Shown: piece by piece, positions 17,048 to 21,732 of the stretch
Layout: the number at the start of each line of letters is the position of its first letter
Position numbering within the stretch: position 1 is the stretch's first letter
Notes under the pieces: model-generated
Told to the model about the DNA's origin: nothing
Seen by the model: only the letters and a program-made list of their open reading frames with translations
The model's database searches: none
Made by a program: the position numbers and the translations under genes
DNA from: JAMWZF01 sp041628615
GTDB taxonomy: Bacteria; Pseudomonadota; Alphaproteobacteria; Rhodobacterales; Rhodobacteraceae
DNA length: 21,732 nucleotides
Direction of reading: 5' to 3'
NCBI GenBank assembly: GCA_041628615.1
Contig: JBFKOW010000041.1
Location: 1 to 21,732 of the forward strand

Positions 17048-19488
17048 GCCCTCAGCCTCTCGTTCTCCGGATCCCAGAGCGGCGCGTCCGGCTGCACCAC
17101 CGCCGGGCGGCGCGTGCCGAAGATGTCGACCTCGAGCGCGGTGCCCGGCACCGCGAGATCGGGCCGCACCATGCCCAGCGCGATCGACGCGCCGACCCGG
17201 TAGCCGAAGCCGCCGGAGGTCGTCTCGCCGACGATCTCGTCACCGTGCCAGATCGTGGACATGTAGGGGGCGTCGGCGTCGCCGGCCTCCACCGTCAGGG
17301 TCACGAACCGCTTGCGCAGGCCCTGCTGGCGGTCCGACAGCAGCGCGGCCTTGCCGGGGAAGTCCGGCTTGTCGAAGCGGGTGAACCGATCGAGCCCGGC
17401 TTCGAGCAGGGAGTAGTCGGTGCTCAGGTCGCCCTTCCACGCCCGGTAACCCTTTTCCAGCCGCAGGCTGTCCAGCGCATACATCCCGAATGGCCGGACA
17501 CCGGCGGCGGCCAGCGCATCCCAGATCGGACCGGCGCTTTCGGGGGCGCAGTGGATTTCCCAGCCGAGTTCGCCGGCGAAGCTGACCCGGATCAGGGCGC
17601 AGGGCTCTCCGGCGACGGTGCCGTCTAAGCTCACCGACAGCCAGGGGGCGGTGAGGTCGTGCCCCGTGGTGAGCGGGCCGAGGATGTTGCGGGCCTTCGG
17701 GCCGGTGACCAGCAGGCATTCGGCCTCGTCGCTGTGATCGGTGACCGCGATCCCCGCGGGCGCGGCGCGGATGAAGATCTCCGCATCGTGCCATTGGGCC
17801 ACGGCGGCGGTGATCAGGCCCACCTCGTCCGGGCCGTGCACCATGACCGAGGTCTCGGTCAGGATCCGGCCGCGCGCATCGGGGAAATAGGCGAGCCCGA
17901 TCCGGCCCTCGGGCGGCAACCGCGATGCTGTCAGCCCGTCGACGAAGTCCCGCGCGCCCGGTCCCTCGATCTTGAGCCGGGTGAAGCCGGGGATCGCGAT
18001 CATCCCGCAATGGTCGCGGACCGCCTCGCATTCGGCGCGGATCCGGGGCTCCCACAGGCCGGCGCGGTCCCAGGTCTGGGTCGCCGCCTCGGAGGTATCG
18101 TCGCCCGGTTCGGCATACCAGTTGGCCCGTTCCCAGCCGTTGTAGGCGCCGAACTGCGCCCCGGCGGCGGCCATCCGGCCGTGCAGCGCCGACAGCCGCC
18201 GGTCGCGCCCCGCAGGCCAGGCGTGGCGTGGGAAATGCATCGCGTATTCGTGGCCGTAGACCTCGACCGCCTTGGCGACGCAGTAGTCGTGGTCGGTGTA
18301 GCCGGTGTAGCGGCGCGGATCGACGGCCCACATGTCCCACTCGGTGCAGCCCTCGGTGACCCACTCGGACAGGACCTTGCCCGCGCCGCCTGCCTGGGTG
18401 ATCCCGAAGGTGAAGACGCAGGCCTCGAAGGCGTCCGGGACGCCGGGCATCGGCCCGAGCAGGGGCAGGCCGTCGGGGGCATAGGGGATCGGCCCGTTGA
18501 TCACCCGGCCCACCCCGGCGGTGCCGAGGATCGGCACCCGGGCCATCGCGTCCTCGATATACCATTCCAGCCGGTCGAGATCGTCGGGATAGAGCTGGAA
18601 GCTGAAATCGTCGGGCAGCGGGTCGTCGGGGGTGACCCAGTGGGGCCGACAGTTGCGCTCGTAGGGGCCGAGGTTCAGGCCGGTCTTCTCCTGCCGCAGG
18701 TAGTAGGACGAATCGACGTCGCGCAGCAGCGGCAGCTTGCGGCCGGTCTCGGCCATCCAGGCCTCGAGTTCGGGGATCGGCTCGGTCAGGAAATACTGAT
18801 GGCTCATCGTCGCCATCGGCACCCGGCGGCCGCCGAAGGGCCGGAACCACTCGCCGACGCGCTGGGCGTAGTAGCCGGCGGCGTTCACCACCTTTTCGCA
18901 GGTGATGTCGCCCTTCCCGGTGTGGACGATCCACTGCCCGTTCCGGCGGCTGACGCCGGTCGCCGGGCAGAACCTCTCGATCCGGGCACCGGCCATCCGG
19001 GCGCCCTTGGCCAGCGCCTGGGTCAGCTGGGCCGGGTCGATGTCGCCGTCGTCCGGATCGAACAGCGCGCCGGCGAGGTCGTGGGTCTCGAGGAAGGGGT
19101 AACGGTCCTTGAGGTCGCTGACCTGCAGCAGTTCGAGGTCCATGCCCTGGTAGCGGCCCATGCCCATCGCGCGGGCGAATTCCATCATCCGTTCGCGGCT
19201 GTGGCCCAGCCGGATCGACCCGGTGACATGGTAGTTCATCGGGTAGTCCACCTCGTCGGCCAGTCGCCGGTAGAGGTCGAGCGAATAGCGCTGCATGTTC
19301 ATGATCGCCCAGGAGGTGCTGAACGACGGGCAGTTGCCGGCCGCGTGCCAGGTGGAGCCCGCGGTCAGTTCGTTCTTCTCCAGCAGGACCACCTCCCAGC
19401 CGGCCCGGGCGATGTGATAGGCGCAGGAGGCCCCGACGGCGCCGCCGCCGATAATGACCACGCGGGCCTGGGTCGGGAATTCGGACAT
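17044..19488 (-). CDS. FAD-dependent oxidoreductase with C-terminal GcvT domain, operon gene 2
   Basis: This 814-residue protein is a paralogue of the last operon gene with the same architecture: FAD/DAO domain (about 8-380) with GGGAVG at 14-19 and WHAAG with probable flavin-linked His48, a short linker, then GcvT domains (about 435-805). It also shares GWERANWY (451-458). At the folate-site motif where the other enzyme has GGIEAD it reads GRILTE (540-545), so the conserved Asp is replaced by Glu and a Gly by Arg. This suggests altered or lost THF-dependent chemistry, or a different C1 acceptor. Likely substrate is another N-methylated amine in the same pathway. It starts 13 bases after the regulator stop, and its own stop overlaps the split-barrel start as ATGA. 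Assignment to dimethylglycine dehydrogenase specifically is tentative. Confidence 0.88.
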   Translation of the reverse strand: MSEFPTQARVVIIGGGAVGASCAYHIARAGWEVVLLEKNELTAGSTWHAAGNCPSFSTSWAIMNMQRYSLDLYRRLADEVDYPMNYHVTGSIRLGHSRERMMEFARAMGMGRYQGMDLELLQVSDLKDRYPFLETHDLAGALFDPDDGDIDPAQLTQALAKGARMAGARIERFCPATGVSRRNGQWIVHTGKGDITCEKVVNAAGYYAQRVGEWFRPFGGRRVPMATMSHQYFLTEPIPELEAWMAETGRKLPLLRDVDSSYYLRQEKTGLNLGPYERNCRPHWVTPDDPLPDDFSFQLYPDDLDRLEWYIEDAMARVPILGTAGVGRVINGPIPYAPDGLPLLGPMPGVPDAFEACVFTFGITQAGGAGKVLSEWVTEGCTEWDMWAVDPRRYTGYTDHDYCVAKAVEVYGHEYAMHFPRHAWPAGRDRRLSALHGRMAAAGAQFGAYNGWERANWYAEPGDDTSEAATQTWDRAGLWEPRIRAECEAVRDHCGMIAIPGFTRLKIEGPGARDFVDGLTASRLPPEGRIGLAYFPDARGRILTETSVMVHGPDEVGLITAAVAQWHDAEIFIRAAPAGIAVTDHSDEAECLLVTGPKARNILGPLTTGHDLTAPWLSVSLDGTVAGEPCALIRVSFAGELGWEIHCAPESAGPIWDALAAAGVRPFGMYALDSLRLEKGYRAWKGDLSTDYSLLEAGLDRFTRFDKPDFPGKAALLSDRQQGLRKRFVTLTVEAGDADAPYMSTIWHGDEIVGETTSGGFGYRVGASIALGMVRPDLAVPGTALEVDIFGTRRPAVVQPDAPLWDPENERLRA

Positions 19489-19500
19489 CGGCGGGCTCCG

Positions 19501-20070
19501 TCAGTAGATGGGCGGCGCGATCACCCAGATCACGACGCAGGGAGTGGCATGGGGGTTGTTCCAGCGAAACGGCTCGCCCCGGATGCGGAAACTGTCGCCG
19601 GGGCCGAGATCGTAGCGGTTCGGGCCGATCCAGAGCCGCAATCGCCCCGAGACGAGGTAGCCGACCTCCTGGGTGGGGCGGGTCACCGCCGCGGGCAGCG
19701 CGGCGCCGGGCTCGAAGGTGGAATGGACCACCTCGAAGGTATCCGTCAGATCCGGCGAAAGCAGCTCCTCGACCAGCCCGGCCTCGCGGCTGCCGATCGG
19801 ACGGCGGGCGCCGGCGCGGACGATGTGGCCCTGTTCCTCGGGCGCGGCGGAGGACCGGAACAGGCTCGACACCGACACGTCGAGCCGCTCGGCGATCAGC
19901 CGCAGGTCGTCGATCGAGGGGTTGGAGATGTCGCGCTCGACCTGGCTCAGCCAGCCGACCGAGCGGTTGAGGGCCTCGGCCAGTTCAGACAGGGTCAGCC
20001 GGCGCGCCTTGCGCAGGGCGCGCAGGTCGGCCCCGAGGGTGCGGCTGTCGGCGGGCGGGTCGTGGAGCAT
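19501..20070 (-). CDS. XRE-cupin transcriptional regulator, first gene of the demethylation operon
   Basis: This 189-residue protein combines an N-terminal lambda-repressor-like helix-turn-helix (about 12-66: LRALRKARRLTLSELAEAL, then VGWLSQVERDISNPSIDDL) with a C-terminal cupin_2 sensor domain (about 105-185, with GYLVSGRLRLWIG and GPGDSFRI). Such proteins usually sense a small metabolite in the cupin and control the adjacent catabolic operon. The single start ATG at 20068-20070 has only a weak Shine-Dalgarno. It is the first gene of a minus-strand unit, with 12 bases before the FAD-GcvT gene, so it is very likely cotranscribed and autoregulated. Two matching 25-bp dyads lie immediately upstream (20078-20102 and 20117-20141). 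Whether it represses or activates is unknown. Confidence 0.9.
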   Translation of the reverse strand: MLHDPPADSRTLGADLRALRKARRLTLSELAEALNRSVGWLSQVERDISNPSIDDLRLIAERLDVSVSSLFRSSAAPEEQGHIVRAGARRPIGSREAGLVEELLSPDLTDTFEVVHSTFEPGAALPAAVTRPTQEVGYLVSGRLRLWIGPNRYDLGPGDSFRIRGEPFRWNNPHATPCVVIWVIAPPIY

Positions 20071-20077
20071 CTCGGTG

Positions 20078-20102
20078 GTGAAATTTCCTGTCCGGTTTTC
20101 AC
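20078..20102 (-). promoter_or_regulatory. Operator-like dyad 1 upstream of the XRE-cupin regulator
   Basis: Half-sites GTGAAA (20078-20083) and TTTCAC (20097-20102) are perfect complements separated by 13 bases. The dyad ends 7 bases from the regulator start codon, so bound protein would block the start or the promoter. The sequence matches dyad 2 at 17 of 25 positions in direct alignment. Confidence 0.6.
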
Positions 20103-20116
20103 TCTCACCCGAGTCG

Positions 20117-20141
20117 ATGAAATCTCAAAGCGGTTTTTCAC
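20117..20141 (-). promoter_or_regulatory. Operator-like dyad 2 upstream of the XRE-cupin regulator
   Basis: ATGAAA (20117-20122) and TTTCAC (20136-20141) repeat the layout of dyad 1 with the same 13-base spacer. Start-to-start distance from dyad 1 is 39 bases. The repeated spacing and shared spacer bases argue for a protein-binding site rather than a chance palindrome. Confidence 0.6.
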
Positions 20142-20162
20142 GAGCGTGTCCATCTCGCGGAC

Positions 20163-20236
20163 GGTGGGTCGAGACCCACCTCACTCCCGGATCCTGCCGG
20201 CCGTGCCCGGAATCGTGAGGTGGGTCTCGACCCACC
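20163..20236. repeat. Large inverted repeat built of two palindromes (REP-like)
   Basis: A 22-base left arm (20163-20184) is a perfect inverted copy of the right arm (20215-20236) across a 30-base spacer. Each arm contains its own 18-base palindrome, GGTGGGTC-GA-GACCCACC on the left and GGTGGGTC-TC-GACCCACC on the right. The element lies between the msrC stop (20265) and the regulator promoter. It can fold as one long hairpin or two short ones and could end msrC transcription. It resembles a repetitive extragenic palindrome. Confidence 0.75.
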
Positions 20237-20264
20237 CTCGCGGTCCGGTGCCAGACCTGCCCGA

Positions 20265-20723
20265 TCAGAGCCGCCCGAACACGTCCTGCAGGATCGCGCC
20301 GAGCCCCGCGGCATCCGCCGCATCGAAGGCGCCGGGCCGGTCGCTGTCGATGTCGAACACCCCGATCAGGCTCCCCGCGCCGTCCCGCACCGGCAGCACG
20401 ATCTCGGACCTCGTGGAACTGGAACAGGCGATGTGGCCCGGGAAGGCGTCCACGTCCGGCACGATCTGCACCTCGCCGGTCCGGGCCGCCGCGCCGCAGA
20501 CCCCGCGGTCGAACGGGATCACGAGACAGCCGTGACCGCCCTGGTAGGGACCGATCTTCAGCAGGCCCGGCGCCACCACCCGGTAGAACCCGGACCAGTC
20601 GAACCGGTCGTCGGCATGGTGCACCTCGCAGGCTACCGTCGCCATCAGTGCCACGGCGTCGTCCTCGCCCTCGGTCAGGGCGGCGACGGTCCTGCGCAGT
20701 TCGGAATAGTCGATCTTCGGCAT
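20265..20723 (-). CDS. msrC: Free methionine-(R)-sulfoxide reductase, GAF domain
   Basis: This 152-residue protein is a single GAF domain of the fRMsr family, which reduces free methionine-(R)-sulfoxide with thioredoxin. All three functional cysteines are present: Cys66 in GGHGCLVIPF, Cys76 in GVCGAAA and Cys100 in PGHIACSS. Their 10- and 24-residue spacings equal those of E. coli Cys84, Cys94 and Cys118. Further landmarks are DWSGFYRVV, PDVDAFPGHIAC and SEIVLPVRD. ATG 20723 is chosen because the family N-terminus starts there; upstream codons to 20906 are a shadow of the neighbouring gene. It lies 26 bases downstream of the VPLPA-CTERM gene and may be cotranscribed. It connects with the methionine-making methyltransferase of the nearby operon only by theme. 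Confidence 0.94.
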   Translation of the reverse strand: MPKIDYSELRRTVAALTEGEDDAVALMATVACEVHHADDRFDWSGFYRVVAPGLLKIGPYQGGHGCLVIPFDRGVCGAAARTGEVQIVPDVDAFPGHIACSSSTRSEIVLPVRDGAGSLIGVFDIDSDRPGAFDAADAAGLGAILQDVFGRL

Positions 20724-20749
20724 CGCGCGGATATGGCGGGCCGCCGCCG

Positions 20750-21667
20750 TCAACGCAAGCGGCGCACCCCGAGGAGCAGCAACGCGGCGCCCGCCAGCAG
20801 CGGCGCCCCGCCCGGCAGCGGCACCGCCGGCGGCAGGACCGGTGTCGCAGTCAGGCTCGTCGCGCTCAGCCTGTTCGGGTCGCCGATTCGCGCCCGGCCG
20901 TCCCATTCCCGGTGTTCACCGGTCGCCCCGACCCACATCAGGATGTCCACATCCCGGTAGAGACCTGCCCCCAGCCGCCCGAGCGAGACCGACCCGTTGA
21001 CCGGATCGATGGCGAAACTCCGCCCGGCGCAGACCCCCTCGAAGCAATCGATGCGTGTCTGTGTCGCGCTCAGGCCGCCCTCTACCTGCCAGTCGAAGCG
21101 GGGTTCCTGCGCACCCGGATTCGCCCCGCCCCAGAGGGTGAAGCTGTGGCGCGCGAGGGTGGACCCGCCGCTCCGGACCTCGTAGCCAAGCTGGACCCCG
21201 ACCGCCTCGCTCGGCCCATCGAACGGGTTGCTGTCGCGCTGCGGGCCGCCGCTGCCGGCCATGAGTTCGAGGACCATGCCCTTGAGCTCGTAATTGAAGA
21301 CGAGATCCTCGGCATAGACCGGGTTGTCGTTGAAGATTGTCAGCCGCTGCCGCGCCTCGAACCGGGCCGAACTCGCGCCTTTCACGTTGCCGTTTGCCCA
21401 GGCCACCTCGAGCCCGGCATAGGATGACCCGTCCGCCGCCATGAAGCCGCCGAGGTACGTGCAGGCGGGATCGTAGCAATCCCCCGACGTCAGGTTGGTC
21501 CCGGCGGTTTCGGAGCCGGTCTTGCCGTCGCCCTGGCTCAGCGGATCGAGCGGGCCGCCGGTCTTGCGCCACACCGCCTCGACCGCCTGGAACTGGCTTT
21601 CGATCGTGGCCGCGGCGGACGCGATCGGTGAGAGGAAAACGACCAAGGCAAGCAGGGCAGACCGCAT
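20750..21667 (-). CDS. Exported protein of unknown function with VPLPA-CTERM sorting signal
   Basis: This 305-residue protein begins with a Sec signal (MRSALLALVVFLSPIASAAA) and ends with VPLPGGAPLLAGAALLLLGVRRLR-type architecture: a VPLP motif, a hydrophobic helix and a basic tail, as in VPLPA-CTERM proteins processed by an exosortase. The mature region is Gly/Ser/Asn/Asp-rich with mainly beta propensity (LTIFNDNPVYAEDLVFNYEL, then SFTLWGGAN) and four cysteines in two close pairs (GDCYDPAC, then DCFEGVC), possibly disulfides. I do not recognise a catalytic domain. GGAG lies 6 bases before the ATG. The msrC gene follows after 26 bases in the same direction. Its partner in this window with the same tail is the GDSL hydrolase. 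Confidence 0.8.
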   Translation of the reverse strand: MRSALLALVVFLSPIASAAATIESQFQAVEAVWRKTGGPLDPLSQGDGKTGSETAGTNLTSGDCYDPACTYLGGFMAADGSSYAGLEVAWANGNVKGASSARFEARQRLTIFNDNPVYAEDLVFNYELKGMVLELMAGSGGPQRDSNPFDGPSEAVGVQLGYEVRSGGSTLARHSFTLWGGANPGAQEPRFDWQVEGGLSATQTRIDCFEGVCAGRSFAIDPVNGSVSLGRLGAGLYRDVDILMWVGATGEHREWDGRARIGDPNRLSATSLTATPVLPPAVPLPGGAPLLAGAALLLLGVRRLR

Positions 21668-21732
21668 GTCGGACTCCGTCGAACTCGTTACGCTTCGATC
21701 ATCCTGCCCACCAAGAGCCGGATCGTAAACAG

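Noticed and set aside
20185..20214. Spacer of the large inverted repeat considered as a small mobile cassette
   Set aside because: It is only 30 bases, with no reading frame or target-site duplication that I can identify.
17659..20535. A 958-codon open frame on the plus strand across the second FAD-GcvT gene and regulator
   Set aside because: It runs through the antisense of two clear genes, the operators and the palindromic element, and shows no protein-like features.

Overview
The window is GC-rich, gene-dense chromosomal DNA from an alphaproteobacterium, most likely a Rhodobacteraceae/Roseobacter-type organism. The reasons are the codon bias towards C/G in third positions, two proteins ending in a VPLPA-type CTERM sorting signal, a short membrane-anchored RTX protein, and demethylase-type FAD-GcvT fusion enzymes. 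This placement rests on remembered family distributions and no search was run. I see no tRNA, rRNA, CRISPR array, transposase or phage gene. The largest stretch without a gene is about 240 bases (2076-2315), in front of pnp.

Left part (1-6254). A 5'-truncated RTX calcium-binding protein is followed by rpsO (ribosomal protein S15) with a good intrinsic terminator. A DUF2306-type membrane protein on the opposite strand then separates rpsO from pnp (PNPase), which ends at a strong terminator. Next come a secreted GDSL/SGNH hydrolase with a VPLPA-CTERM tail and an exported YkuD-type L,D-transpeptidase. Both are cell-surface functions.

Middle (6251-13164). A 1-Cys peroxiredoxin and a GT92-like glycosyltransferase form a two-gene minus-strand unit, divergent from an NAD(P)-dependent aldehyde dehydrogenase. 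A glyoxalase-fold dioxygenase and an alpha/beta hydrolase overlap by ATGA, like the MhqE/MhqD quinone-stress pair of Bacillus. RluA pseudouridine synthase and a RarD-type EamA transporter are translationally coupled on the minus strand. A PaaI-type hotdog thioesterase diverges from them.

Right part (13187-20141). This is the most interesting region, a five-gene minus-strand operon. In transcription order it has an XRE-cupin regulator, a first FAD-GcvT oxidoreductase, a PNPOx-like split-barrel protein, a homocysteine S-methyltransferase and a second FAD-GcvT oxidoreductase. The genes can be read as a route that strips methyl groups from a methylated amine such as betaine, dimethylglycine or sarcosine and passes them to homocysteine and folate. 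The second GcvT domain (13187-15613) keeps the folate-site Asp; the first (17044-19488) has Glu there. The regulator promoter carries two copies of a 25-bp dyad (TGAAA-N13-TTTCA core), a likely autoregulatory operator. Just upstream is a large inverted repeat made of two palindromes.

Right edge (20265-21667). Free methionine-(R)-sulfoxide reductase (msrC) lies downstream of a second VPLPA-CTERM exported protein.
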